DNA of 64,000 nucleotides from Glycocaulis sp050485565 (GTDB taxonomy: Bacteria > Pseudomonadota > Alphaproteobacteria > Caulobacterales > Maricaulaceae): positions 62,001 to 126,000 of the forward strand of contig NZ_JBJHBQ010000006.1 in the NCBI RefSeq assembly GCF_050485565.1, given 5' to 3'. Below the pieces are notes generated by a model that saw only the letters and a program-made list of their open reading frames with translations, had not been told where the DNA came from and made no database searches. Of this stretch, positions 50,439 to 59,865 are shown in pieces. The stretch's first letter is position 1; each line of letters opens with the position of its first letter. A program made the translations under genes and the position numbers.

Positions 50439-51890
50439 ATGAAACATCATCTCGCAGGGATTATGGGGGCGGGTCTGCTGGCGCTCGCGGCTTGCGCGCA
50501 GCCGCCCGCCACGCCGGACGCCATTGAGCCGAACCCCTCCACCCTGTCTGCAGAGGCGCTGGCCCTGACGCTTGGCGAGGCCATCCGGTTCGAGACCATT
50601 TCCGAGATGGGTAACCCGGACGCCAGCCGTGCCGAGTTCGACGCCTTCCGGGACTGGCTGGCGATGAGCTTCCCGCTGGTCCATGAGCGCATGGCCCCGG
50701 AAGACATCCTGCACGGCTCGCTCTGGTACACGCTGGAGGGGAGCAACCCCGCGCTCGACCCCATTGTCATCCTTGCCCATCAGGACGTGGTGCCGGTGGA
50801 GCCGGGCACCGAGGACCAGTGGGAGTATCCGCCCTTCTCCGGCACGCTTGCCGATGGCTATGTCTGGGGGCGCGGCGCGCTCGACATGAAGGGCTTCCTC
50901 GTGATGCTCATCGCCGCGATGGAGACCCTGCTGGAAGAGGGCTTCACCCCGGAGCGCACCATCCATATCGGGCTTGGCCATGATGAGGAGGTGGGCGGCA
51001 CGGGAGCGATTGCCATGGCAGAGCGGCTGGAGACGCAAGGCCGCCGCGCCTGGTTCGTGCTGGATGAAGGCGGCACCTCGCTTGAGACCTTCCCGATGAC
51101 GGACGGGCCTGTCGGCCTGATCGGCGTTGGCGAGAAGGGCTTTCTCTCCGTCGAGATCACCGCGCGGGCGCGCGGCGGGCATTCCTCCGCCCCGCCCCCG
51201 GAAACCGCCATTGGCCTGCTGTCGCGCGCGGTCAACGCCATTGTCGACAATCCGTTCGAGCACCGCATCGACCATCCCGTGCCGGACATGATGCGCGCGC
51301 TCGCCCCGGAAATGGACGGAATGGCGGGCTTCGTGATGGCGCGCCCGGTCCTCTTTGGCTCGGTCCTGCGCGGCCAGATGATGGAAGATGACGCGACCAG
51401 AGCCACGATCGGCACCACCATCGCGCCGACCATCATCACCGGCGGCACGGTCGCCAATGTGCTGCCGCAGGAGGCGCGCGCGACCATCAATCTGCGCCTG
51501 CACCCGCGCGACAGCGCTGAGAGCGCGCTTGCCCATATGCGCGGCGCGGTCCGCCATCTCGACGGCGTGACGATAGAGCCGGTAGGCCGTATCTCCGATG
51601 CGCCGCCGATCAGCGCCACCTCTGGCCGGGCATGGGAGATCATTGCGGGCGCAGCGTTAAGCCATCTGCCCGAAGGCGCGCCGGTCGTGCCGAACCTCCT
51701 GACGGCGGCCACGGACTCGCGCGCCTTCAAGGATGTGGCCGACCATATCTACCGCTACGCGCCCATGCGCATGGAGATGGATGATCTCTCGCGCATTCAC
51801 GGCGATAATGAGCGCATCCGCATCGACGCCCTGCCCGGCATGGTCAGCTATTTCCGCACCGTGATCTCGCAGGCCGGGATGGAGGGGTAG
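50439..51890 (+). CDS. M20-family zinc carboxypeptidase/aminoacylase lipoprotein
   Basis: The 483-residue protein has a lipoprotein signal ending LALAAC and an M20/peptidase V-like catalytic domain. Metal-binding residues are in LAHQDVVPVEPG (His), WGRGALDMKG (bridging Asp), GHDEEVGG (Glu pair) and IHGDNERI (C-terminal His). The lid domain begins near EKGFLSVEITARARGGHSS. Its closest relatives by eye are Gly-X carboxypeptidase/PM20D1-like enzymes that cleave N-acyl amino acids or dipeptides. Location is probably periplasmic, tethered to a membrane. ATG 50439 follows GGGGAGG. Confidence 0.9.
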   Translation: MKHHLAGIMGAGLLALAACAQPPATPDAIEPNPSTLSAEALALTLGEAIRFETISEMGNPDASRAEFDAFRDWLAMSFPLVHERMAPEDILHGSLWYTLEGSNPALDPIVILAHQDVVPVEPGTEDQWEYPPFSGTLADGYVWGRGALDMKGFLVMLIAAMETLLEEGFTPERTIHIGLGHDEEVGGTGAIAMAERLETQGRRAWFVLDEGGTSLETFPMTDGPVGLIGVGEKGFLSVEITARARGGHSSAPPPETAIGLLSRAVNAIVDNPFEHRIDHPVPDMMRALAPEMDGMAGFVMARPVLFGSVLRGQMMEDDATRATIGTTIAPTIITGGTVANVLPQEARATINLRLHPRDSAESALAHMRGAVRHLDGVTIEPVGRISDAPPISATSGRAWEIIAGAALSHLPEGAPVVPNLLTAATDSRAFKDVADHIYRYAPMRMEMDDLSRIHGDNERIRIDALPGMVSYFRTVISQAGMEG

Positions 51891-51988
51891 CGCCCCTCTG
51901 GCAATTCTGGGCGGCTTCGCTAGACAAAGGCCCCTGAGACGCTGCGCCGCAGGGCGCGGGCGAGCGATATGCGTGATTAACGAGGCCG

Positions 51989-53674
51989 ATGAGCAATCCT
52001 GCCCTCACAGCTGAAGACCGGCGTGCGCTGGGCGGCCTTCTCTCCACATGGGGGCAGGCCGGGCGCGGACCGTCGCTGGCCGCGAGCGCGGCAGGCATTG
52101 CGCAGTACGGCCTCTTTATCGGCTTTGCCGGCTTTGCCGCCAGCGCGATAGCCAATCTCGTCAATGGCGAGGATTTTCTCACCCCCGCCCTGTTCGCTGC
52201 CCTGTTCGCGTTTGCCCGCGCAGGCGCCCAAGCCTTCGAGACGCGCGCAGGCTTTGAGGCTGCTGCGCGGGTGAAGGCCCATGTGCGGGGCGAGGCGGCG
52301 CGCGCGCTCGCCGCCAAGGGCCCCGCCTTCACCGAACGGCTGGAGACGGGCGCAGCCGGCTCCGCCCTCACCGACGCGGTGGAGAAGCTGGAAGGGTATT
52401 TCGGGCGCTACCGCCCGCTCATGCCGGTCATCGCGGGCGCGCCCATATTGATGGTCGCCGCCGCCTTCACCCAGAGCTGGGTGGTGGGGATGCTGTTCAT
52501 CATCACCGCGCCCCTGTTGCCGCTTTTCATGGCGATTGTCGGCGGCGCGGCGGCAGCGGCCAGCAAGGACCAGATCGCGGTGCTCGCCCGCCTCGCCGGG
52601 CGCTTCAATGACCGGCTGCAATCGCTCGCTTTGCTGAACGCGTTCAACGCCGCGCCGCGCGAGCGCGAGGGCCTCGCCGCTGCATCAGAAGATTTCCGCC
52701 AGCGCACGATGAAAGTGCTCCGGCTCGCCTTCCTCTCCTCTGCGATTCTGGAATTTTTCGCGGCCCTCTCGGTCGCGGCCATCGCGGTCTATGTCGGCTT
52801 CTCCCTACTGGGGGAGATGCCCTTCGAAACCGGCGAAACTGTCACCCTGCGCGAGGGGCTGTTTGTCCTTATCCTGGCACCGGAATTCTACATGCCGCTG
52901 CGGCGTTTATCCGCCGCCTATCACGACCGCGCCGACGCCGAAGCCGCCGCCGGGACTATAAAACCCCTGCTGGAATACCCGAAATCGGGTGTTTCCATAG
53001 TACCGTCCGCCCCCTTTCATACCTCACCCTCTCTGGACCTTACCCGCGTCTCGTGCGTGTACGAAGGTGGGCGCAAGGGGTTGAATCCCATCACGCTTTC
53101 GATTCCGGCGGGAAAGGTCAGCGTTTTGTGGGGTCCGTCGGGCTCGGGCAAGTCCACACTCCTCAAAATCCTGATGGGTTTTGCGCCTCTATCCTCCGGC
53201 GCGGTGCGGATAGACGGCGAGGCGATGGAGGCTCCGCTGGCCGGGCGCGCAGGCTGGATTGGCCAGAACCCGCGCCTGTTTCACGGCTCTTTGCGGGATA
53301 ATATCACCCTGCATGACGGCTCTATCCCGGCAGAGATGATTGAGCGCGCGGTGGCAGAGGCCGGCGTCGCGGACTTCCTTATCCACCTGTCGGACGGTCT
53401 CGACACCCCCCTTGGCGAACGCGGATTTGGCTTGTCTGGCGGGCAGATACAACGAGTAGCTCTCGCGCGGGCGCTCGCCCGCGACATGAAACTTGTCCTC
53501 ATGGACGAGCCGACCGCCCATCTCGATGGCGAGGCGGAGGCCCGCTTCCTGGAAGCACTTCTCTCCAACAAAAATGGGCGGACAATCCTCATCGCTACCC
53601 ACAGCCCGGCCGTGCGCGCGATTGCCGACGAGGTGTTCGAGATCGCCGAGTTGCAAGAGGGCGGAGCGCCATGA
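51989..53674 (+). CDS. cydD: CydD subunit of the thiol-reductant ABC exporter
   Basis: CydDC exports cysteine and glutathione to the periplasm and is needed to assemble cytochrome bd. The 561-residue half-transporter has six membrane helices (residues about 20-300) and an ATPase domain with Walker A WGPSGSGKSTLLK, signature LSGGQIQRVALARAL and Walker B LVLMDEPTAHLD. ATG 51989 follows a short leader. Its stop overlaps the cydC start (ATGA). The oxidase genes cydABX are 10 kb away. Confidence 0.94.
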   Translation: MSNPALTAEDRRALGGLLSTWGQAGRGPSLAASAAGIAQYGLFIGFAGFAASAIANLVNGEDFLTPALFAALFAFARAGAQAFETRAGFEAAARVKAHVRGEAARALAAKGPAFTERLETGAAGSALTDAVEKLEGYFGRYRPLMPVIAGAPILMVAAAFTQSWVVGMLFIITAPLLPLFMAIVGGAAAAASKDQIAVLARLAGRFNDRLQSLALLNAFNAAPREREGLAAASEDFRQRTMKVLRLAFLSSAILEFFAALSVAAIAVYVGFSLLGEMPFETGETVTLREGLFVLILAPEFYMPLRRLSAAYHDRADAEAAAGTIKPLLEYPKSGVSIVPSAPFHTSPSLDLTRVSCVYEGGRKGLNPITLSIPAGKVSVLWGPSGSGKSTLLKILMGFAPLSSGAVRIDGEAMEAPLAGRAGWIGQNPRLFHGSLRDNITLHDGSIPAEMIERAVAEAGVADFLIHLSDGLDTPLGERGFGLSGGQIQRVALARALARDMKLVLMDEPTAHLDGEAEARFLEALLSNKNGRTILIATHSPAVRAIADEVFEIAELQEGGAP

Positions 53675-55404
53675 AAACGCTCGCCTTTTTCCTTGCCCTC
53701 GCCCGGCCTGACCGCTGGTGGCTGCGCGCCGGGGCCGTGCTCGCCATCCTCACTTTGCTGGCCGGAATCGGACTTTTATCCCTGTCGGGATGGTTCATAA
53801 CCGCCGCCGCTATCGCCGGTGCGGCGGGGCTGGGGCGCAGTTTCAACTATCTTTTTGCATCGGGCGGTGTGCGCGGATTTGCCATGGCACGTACCCTCGG
53901 GAGATATGCCGAGCGGCTGGCCACGCACGAGGCCACTTTCCGTATCCTCGCGCGCCTGCGCCTGTGGGTGTTTGACCGGGCCGCACCGCTAGTGCCTGCA
54001 GGGCTGGGCGGCTTGCGCGCAGGCGATCTTCTCTCGCGCGTGACCGGCGATGTCGATGCGCTCGACGGGCTCTATCTTCGGCTGGTAACCCCGGCGCTAT
54101 CCGCGCTTTTTGGCGCGCTGGCAGTGGTGCTTATCCTCGCATTCACGGCCCCGGCGGCGATATTGCCCGTGATCGGGCTTTTTATCCTCTCTGGTGTGGG
54201 CCTGCCTCTCCTCGCGGCAAAACTTGGCCAGTCCGCCGGAGAAAATGTCACGCAGTCTGCCTCCGATACCCGTTCAGAGGCCGCTGACCTGATCGCCGGC
54301 ATGGCAGAGCTCAAAGCCTATGGCGCTGAAACGGAAGTGCTTTCGCGCCTCGATAGGGCCAGCGACAGCTGGATCTCCGGCCAGCGCCGCCTTGCGGGAC
54401 TGGCGCTGATGAATACCGCCGTACTCGCCTTTGCCGGTCCGGCCAGCTTCGTGGCCGGTTTCCTCAGCGCGGCGGCATCGGGCGCATCGCCGCCTTTGGC
54501 TGCATTGGCAGGCTTTATTGCCTTTGGATTATTCGAGGCGGCCGCCCCGCTTGTCCTCGCCGGGGAGCAGTATGGACGCACGCTCTCTGCCGCCAAGCGC
54601 CTGAAAGCGCTCGATGATCTGCGCCCTGCAATGGAAGAACCGGACACGCCTCTCCCCCTGCCCGATGGCCATGATGTGGTGTTCAGCTCGGTCGGATTTA
54701 CCTATCCCGGCGGCCAGTCCCGCCCCGCCCTGCAAGATGTCAGCTTCACCCTGCCCGAAGGCGGGCGGGTAGCCCTTGTGGGCGCTTCGGGGTCTGGAAA
54801 GTCGAGTATTATCCGTTTGCTGATGGGCTTTTATGCTCCGGATAGCGGGGATATCCAGCTTGGCGGGACTGATCTTGCCGCCCTTGGCCCTGCGCGGACA
54901 AGGGAGCGTCTATCCCTTGTCGATCAGCGCGCCGATCTGCTCTCCACCACGGTGCGGGCGAACCTTCTGCTGGCCCGCCCCGACGCGACAGAAAGCCAGC
55001 TCTGGCAAGCCCTTGAGCAGGCCAGAGCCGCCGATTTCGTGCGCGCTCTGCCCGATGGATTACTGACCTGGATTGGCGAGGAGGGCCGCCTGGTATCCGG
55101 CGGACAGGCAAGGCGCATCGCGCTCGCCCGCGCCTTCCTGCGTGATGCGCCCGTCATGCTACTCGATGAGCCGACCGAAGGGCTGGACAGCCGGACAGAG
55201 GCCGAATTCCTCGACGCGCTCGATGCCTGGCTGGATGCAGACCCGCGCCGCTCTGTCCTCATCGTCACCCACCGCCCGGCCTTGCTGGCGCGGGCGCGCG
55301 AGGTGCTCGTGATGGAGCATGCCCGCATCGTCCAGACCGGCAGCGCAGACGCGCTGGCGGCTGAAGACGGAGCCTTCAACCGCCTGTTTGCAAAGCGGCT
55401 TTAG
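53671..55404 (+). CDS. cydC: CydC subunit of the thiol-reductant ABC exporter
   Basis: The partner of CydD: 577 residues with the CydC N-terminus (LLSLSGWFITAAAIAGAAG, FNYLFASGGVRGFAMART in part) and six membrane helices. Its ATPase has Walker A VGASGSGKSSIIRLL, signature VSGGQARRIALARAF and Walker B VMLLDEPTEGLDS, with the switch histidine in IVTHRPALL. It overlaps cydD by 4 bases, so the heterodimer is made from one transcript. It converges on a small membrane-protein gene 3 bases away. Confidence 0.94.
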   Translation: MKTLAFFLALARPDRWWLRAGAVLAILTLLAGIGLLSLSGWFITAAAIAGAAGLGRSFNYLFASGGVRGFAMARTLGRYAERLATHEATFRILARLRLWVFDRAAPLVPAGLGGLRAGDLLSRVTGDVDALDGLYLRLVTPALSALFGALAVVLILAFTAPAAILPVIGLFILSGVGLPLLAAKLGQSAGENVTQSASDTRSEAADLIAGMAELKAYGAETEVLSRLDRASDSWISGQRRLAGLALMNTAVLAFAGPASFVAGFLSAAASGASPPLAALAGFIAFGLFEAAAPLVLAGEQYGRTLSAAKRLKALDDLRPAMEEPDTPLPLPDGHDVVFSSVGFTYPGGQSRPALQDVSFTLPEGGRVALVGASGSGKSSIIRLLMGFYAPDSGDIQLGGTDLAALGPARTRERLSLVDQRADLLSTTVRANLLLARPDATESQLWQALEQARAADFVRALPDGLLTWIGEEGRLVSGGQARRIALARAFLRDAPVMLLDEPTEGLDSRTEAEFLDALDAWLDADPRRSVLIVTHRPALLARAREVLVMEHARIVQTGSADALAAEDGAFNRLFAKRL

Positions 55405-55407
55405 CCG

Positions 55408-55644
55408 CTACTCGCTGCGCCAGAACATCCACCAGGGATCAGGCTCAGGCTGGTGAATGCCCAGCCATTCGCGCACCTGCAGTATGGCAGGCGACAGGCG
55501 TTCCCACGCCGGGACATGGCCAATTATCCATGCATCCGCCGCCGGCCAGAACACCGAGAGCAGGAAAGCGCCAAGGAAAATCGTGACCACAATGGTCAGG
55601 ATAGGCTTGAACACATCCCCGATAAATTTGAACAGACCGCCCAT
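55408..55644 (-). CDS. Small single-span membrane protein
   Basis: The 78-residue protein starts at ATG 55644 with GGAGG 5 bases upstream. One membrane helix is evident (about residues 12-33, FKPILTIVVTIFLGAFLLSVFW), followed by an amphipathic tail with many tryptophans ending DPWWMFWRSE. I do not recognise a family. It is tail to tail with cydC and has its own start signals, so it is probably a real gene of unknown function. A link to cytochrome bd assembly is only positional. Confidence 0.7.
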   Translation of the reverse strand: MGGLFKFIGDVFKPILTIVVTIFLGAFLLSVFWPAADAWIIGHVPAWERLSPAILQVREWLGIHQPEPDPWWMFWRSE

Positions 55645-55797
55645 AAGGACCTCCCCCTGTCTATCTCTCCACCCTAACCGTTTCCTGGCTGAATGGGGAG
55701 TGAAAGCCGGAAAACTCCACGCGCTTTGCCATGGCCCAGCCGCCCTGCTAGCGTCCAGCGTTGATCCGCCACCGCACACCGGCACGTAGAAAGCCTT

Positions 55798-56748
55798 ATG
55801 ACCCAGACGCTTGCCGCTTCCAGCCCTGCACCCTTCACCGACCCGGATATCACCGCGAAGGGCGAGGTGCGCGCCAGCGTGACGTTTGACAGATTGCAGA
55901 CGCTCTGGGTGCTGACCGGTACTTTGTGCAACATCGCCTGCACCCACTGCTATATCGAAAGCTCGCCGGATAATGACCGGCTTGTCTACATAAGCCCGGA
56001 CGAGCTGGAGCCCTATCTGGACGAGGTGAATGCGCTGGTCTCAGGGCCCATCGAGATCGGCTTTACCGGGGGAGAACCCTTCCTCAATCCCCAGATGGCG
56101 GGGCTGGCCGAAGCGGCGCTGCGCCGCGGGCATCGCGTCCTCATCCTCACCAATGCCATGCGGCCGATGATGCGCCCGCGCGTGCAGACCGAGTTGCTGG
56201 ATCTGCAGGCCCGCTATCCGGGGCAGATAACCCTTCGCATCAGCCTCGATCACTACACATCAGACGTGCACGATGCAGAGCGCGGAGAAGGCGGTTTCGC
56301 TGCCACGCTTGAGGGCATTAACTGGCTGAGTAAAAACAGGTTTTTGCTCGCTCTGGCAGGCCGCCAGATGACCGAAGAAACCATGGCGCAGGCGCGTACC
56401 GGCTATGCCGCCCTGATCGCGGCGCACGGGTGGGATATCGATGCGGCCAATCCGGCTGAGATGGTGATCTTCCCGGAGATGGACCCGGAAGGTTCTCCGC
56501 CGGAAATCACCGTCGATTGCTGGGGCATTCTGGGTAAAAATCCGGCCGATATCATGTGCGCGTCCAGCCGCATGATCATCAAGCGCCGGGGGGCTGAAAA
56601 ACCCTCCGTGGCCGCCTGCACCCTCCTGCCCTATGACCCGCAATTTGAACTGGCGCAGACCCTCACCGAGAGCCTTAACCCGGTGAAGCTGAACCATAAA
56701 TTCTGCGCGCAATTCTGCGTGCTCGGCGGAGCAAGCTGCTCAGCTTAG
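55798..56748 (+). CDS. Radical SAM protein of unknown function
   Basis: The 316-residue protein has the radical SAM cluster motif CNIACTHCY (CxxxCxxC), the GGEP motif in IGFTGGEPFLNPQ, and the ribose-binding RISLDHYTSDVHDAERG (in part). Near the C-terminus, cysteines in AQFCVLGGASCSA plus MCASSR and AACTLLP could hold an auxiliary iron-sulfur cluster of SPASM or twitch type. No precursor peptide or known maturation target is adjacent; the neighbours are a membrane protein and dcd. Substrate unknown. Confidence 0.85.
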   Translation: MTQTLAASSPAPFTDPDITAKGEVRASVTFDRLQTLWVLTGTLCNIACTHCYIESSPDNDRLVYISPDELEPYLDEVNALVSGPIEIGFTGGEPFLNPQMAGLAEAALRRGHRVLILTNAMRPMMRPRVQTELLDLQARYPGQITLRISLDHYTSDVHDAERGEGGFAATLEGINWLSKNRFLLALAGRQMTEETMAQARTGYAALIAAHGWDIDAANPAEMVIFPEMDPEGSPPEITVDCWGILGKNPADIMCASSRMIIKRRGAEKPSVAACTLLPYDPQFELAQTLTESLNPVKLNHKFCAQFCVLGGASCSA

Positions 56749-56754
56749 GACAGC

Positions 56755-57756
56755 TTAAGCCTTGAAATGCTTGCCGAGTTTCAGGCCCTGACCCTGATAG
56801 TTGGAGCCGTTCACGCCATAGGCTGAACCGATTTTTCCTGCCATCGGCTCATGGACCAGACGGGCCACGGCCTGACCATGTTCCAGGATGAAAGGCACGT
56901 CGCGCCCCCTCACCTCCAGCACGGCCTTTGCCGGTGCGCCCAGGCCGAAACCGGGATCGAAAAACCCGGCATAATGGGCGCGGAATTCCCCTATTTCCGG
57001 CGCAATCGGCGCCATCTCGGCCGCATCGGCGAGCGGTATCTCTACCGCTTCGCGTGAGGCCAGAATGTAGAACTCCCCCGGATCGAGCACGATCTGCCCG
57101 CGCGGCGCATAGAGCGGTTCCCAGAAATCGAGCGCCGCATGCGCGCCAATCCGGCTTAAATCCACCAGCGGGCTATGGCGCTTGGCCCGCCAGCCGACAG
57201 GCGCATTGCCCGCCGCCTGCAGATCCACGCTAAGCACCTGGGAAAGCCCGGCTTTAAGCGCGCCCCGGCGCAGCCGCACCTGCACCAGCCGGTCGCCCGG
57301 ACGGGCAAGGATGGAGAAGGTGCGCGGGGAAATTTCCACCCAGAGCGGACCGGAATAGCCCGCTGGCAGCTGGTCGAACGCGGCTGAATTATTCCCGATG
57401 ACACGGGTAAAGACATCCAGCCGGCCGGTGGAGCTTTTCGGGTTCATCGCCGCGCTCAAATCTCCCGGCAAAGAGAGGCTCTCCATCAGCGGGACAAGAT
57501 AGACGCAGCCCGTCTCCAGCACCGCTCCGCCCGTCAGCTCGATCTCGTGCATGACAAGGCCGGAGGCCAGACAGTCGTCCACGGTCCTGTTGGGGCCCGG
57601 CAGGAAGCTCGCCCGCAGGCGGTAAGCCTTTGTTCCAAGGCGCAGATCAAGGCTTGCAGGCTGTATCTGGCCGTCCTCGATATCCGGCGCGGCAATGGCT
57701 CCGGAGGAGACCAGAGCGGCAAGGTCGAGATCGGTCAGGATACCGGGCTTGGACAT
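56755..57756 (-). CDS. dcd: 2'-deoxycytidine 5'-triphosphate deaminase, two-domain alphaproteobacterial type
   Basis: Dcd deaminates dCTP to dUTP, feeding thymidylate synthesis. The 333-residue protein is nearly twice the length of E. coli Dcd (193) and looks like two dUTPase-fold halves: the first has IQPASLDLRLG and MNPKSSTGRLDVFTRV, the second has LDPGEFYILASREAVEIPL and FRAHYAGFFDPGFG. This double form is known in Alphaproteobacteria. ATG 57756 is chosen as the start of a standard Dcd N-terminus. It is convergent with the radical SAM gene (6 bases) and divergent from apaG. Confidence 0.88.
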   Translation of the reverse strand: MSKPGILTDLDLAALVSSGAIAAPDIEDGQIQPASLDLRLGTKAYRLRASFLPGPNRTVDDCLASGLVMHEIELTGGAVLETGCVYLVPLMESLSLPGDLSAAMNPKSSTGRLDVFTRVIGNNSAAFDQLPAGYSGPLWVEISPRTFSILARPGDRLVQVRLRRGALKAGLSQVLSVDLQAAGNAPVGWRAKRHSPLVDLSRIGAHAALDFWEPLYAPRGQIVLDPGEFYILASREAVEIPLADAAEMAPIAPEIGEFRAHYAGFFDPGFGLGAPAKAVLEVRGRDVPFILEHGQAVARLVHEPMAGKIGSAYGVNGSNYQGQGLKLGKHFKA

Positions 57757-57909
57757 GGGAAAGGCGCGACTCACCAAGAGGGATAGAGGGCGCACCGTTC
57801 CGCATGGCGGCTGGGTTTGCAATGGCGCTGGCAGGCTTACCTGCGCGAAACCCCTTGAGCGTTGGCACCAGGAGGTGTCTCATCCTGTCCAGAGGAGTTT
57901 TACACCGCC

Positions 57910-58302
57910 ATGTACATGCTGGAGACCGAAGGCGTCATCATCCGTGTCGAGCCGGATTATCTGGAAACAGAATCCGAGCCGGACGAGAACCGCTATATCT
58001 GGTCCTATACCGTCGAGATTGAAAATTCGGGCGCTGCTCCGGTGCAGCTGATGACACGCGAATGGCGGATAACCGATGCCAAGGGCCGCACCCGCGTGGT
58101 CAAGGGCGAGGGCGTGATCGGGGAAAAGCCGGTTATCGCCCCGGGAGAGTGCTTCCGCTATACATCGGGCGCGCCCCTGCCCACGCCGTCGGGCTTTATG
58201 AGCGGCCAGTACGAGATGCGCCGGGCGGACGGAGCCATGTTCAATGCCGCCATTCCCTCCTTTGCGCTCGACAGCCCCTTCATGCCGGCCACGCTGCATT
58301 AG
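57910..58302 (+). CDS. apaG: ApaG-domain protein
   Basis: ApaG is a 130-residue fibronectin type III-like protein linked genetically to Co2+/Mg2+ resistance and Ap4A metabolism. Diagnostic segments are IIRVEPDYLETESEPDENRY (start of the fold), YTVEIENSGAAPVQLMTREW, then GVIGEKPVIAPGECFRYTSG and SGQYEMRRADG. ATG 57910 is preceded by GAGGAG at 12 bases. It lies 24 bases before trkH, so they may be co-transcribed, but a functional link is not known. Confidence 0.93.
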   Translation: MYMLETEGVIIRVEPDYLETESEPDENRYIWSYTVEIENSGAAPVQLMTREWRITDAKGRTRVVKGEGVIGEKPVIAPGECFRYTSGAPLPTPSGFMSGQYEMRRADGAMFNAAIPSFALDSPFMPATLH

Positions 58303-58326
58303 GCTGGCGCGCCGAAAGGCTGCCGC

Positions 58327-59781
58327 GTGAGCATCTATACCCGCACCGTCATCTTCATTCTGGGCGTGCTGCTCGCCGCGCTGGGCGCAGCCATGCTGGT
58401 GCCGGCCATTATCGATCTCAATGTGGATGCTGAATCGGCGCACGCCTTTTTCGGTTCGGCGGTGCTGTGCGGATTCATCGGCGGCATCATGACGCTGATG
58501 GGCCGGGGTGACGGGTTCGATCTTGATGCCAGAGGCGCGATCCTGGTCACGTCCGGCTCGTGGATTGTGCTGGGTCTGGCCGCATCTATCCCGCTGCATC
58601 TGGCCGGTATCGGCATGAGCTGGACCGATGCCATTTTCGAGTCCGTCTCCGGCATCACGACTACAGGGGCAACCGTGCTGTCCGGCCTGCAGGACCTGCC
58701 CGCAGGCGTATTGATCTGGCGCGCCATCCTGCAGTGGATTGGCGGCATAGGCATCATCGTCACGGCGATGGCTATCTGGCCGGTTCTGGGCATTGGCGGC
58801 ATGCAGCTTTTCCGGCTGGAAAGCTCTGACAAGGTGGACAAGGCGCTGCCGCGCGCCGGCGAGATCGCGGGCGCGGTGGGTCTGATCTATCTGGTGCTGA
58901 CCTTTGCCTGTTTTATCGCCTATGGCTTTGCCGGGATGAACGCATTTGATGCGGCAGCCCATGCCATGACGACGGTGGCGACAGGCGGATTTTCAACCAG
59001 CGACGCCTCGATCGGCGCGTGGGCCCATGAGGGCGCAGATCTCGTGGCACTGGTCTTCATGATATTGTCCGCCCTGCCCTTCCTGGTGTTTCTGCGCGCG
59101 CTGCAAGGGCGCCCGGACCGGATACTCAACGATCCGCAGGTGCGCGCCTTCCTGATCCTGGTATTTGTCGCCTGCGCGGGCCTGACACTGCTCCTGCTGG
59201 CCAACGATGTGGATACTGGCGAGCTGCCCGCCTGGCGCGCGGCCGCCGTCAACGCGGTCTCGGTGATGACCGGCACCGGCTATGGCAGCGCGGATTTCGC
59301 CGCATGGGGCACCATGCCGGTCATGGTCTTCTTTATCCTGATGTTCGCAGGTGGATGCGCAGGCTCAAGCACCTGCTCGATCAAGGTATTCCGTCACCAG
59401 ATCGCGGCTTCCGCGATGCTCACCTATCTGCACCGCTATGCCCGCCCGCGCGCGGTGCGCTCGGTGCATTACGATGGCAAACCGGTGCCGGAAGCAACCG
59501 TGCGCTCGGTGCTCGGCTTTGTGTTCCTGTTCTTCGGAGCGTTTGCCGTATCGGCAGTCCTGTTATCACTGATCGGGCTGGACCCGGTGACGGCGCTGTC
59601 AGGCGCTGCGACCACCATCGCCAATGTCGGCCCCGGCCTTGGCGACATCATAGGCCCGGCCGGCAATTTCCAGCCTTTGCCCGATGCCGCCAAATGGGTG
59701 ATGAGCTTCACCATGCTGGTCGGCCGGCTGGAAGTGCTGACCATGCTGGCCCTGTTCACGCCCGCCTTCTGGCGCGGGTGA
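58327..59781 (+). CDS. trkH: TrkH-family potassium uptake channel subunit
   Basis: Inner-membrane K+ translocating subunit of 484 residues with four repeated M1-P-M2 units. The four selectivity-filter segments are visible: SGITTTGATV, TTVATGGFST, VMTGTGYGSADF and TTIANVGPGLGD. It is of the TrkH/TrkG type, expected to need a cytoplasmic TrkA-like NAD-binding ring, which is not in this window. Start is GTG 58327. A second, KtrB-like paralogue follows after 84 bases. Confidence 0.93.
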   Translation: MSIYTRTVIFILGVLLAALGAAMLVPAIIDLNVDAESAHAFFGSAVLCGFIGGIMTLMGRGDGFDLDARGAILVTSGSWIVLGLAASIPLHLAGIGMSWTDAIFESVSGITTTGATVLSGLQDLPAGVLIWRAILQWIGGIGIIVTAMAIWPVLGIGGMQLFRLESSDKVDKALPRAGEIAGAVGLIYLVLTFACFIAYGFAGMNAFDAAAHAMTTVATGGFSTSDASIGAWAHEGADLVALVFMILSALPFLVFLRALQGRPDRILNDPQVRAFLILVFVACAGLTLLLLANDVDTGELPAWRAAAVNAVSVMTGTGYGSADFAAWGTMPVMVFFILMFAGGCAGSSTCSIKVFRHQIAASAMLTYLHRYARPRAVRSVHYDGKPVPEATVRSVLGFVFLFFGAFAVSAVLLSLIGLDPVTALSGAATTIANVGPGLGDIIGPAGNFQPLPDAAKWVMSFTMLVGRLEVLTMLALFTPAFWRG

Positions 59782-59865
59782 GCGATATGTCTGGACACAG
59801 CCGGCAGAAGGTATAAAACGCGCGCCGCTTGCCGGGGCATAACCGGCGTTGCAACGGGGTCTGCG

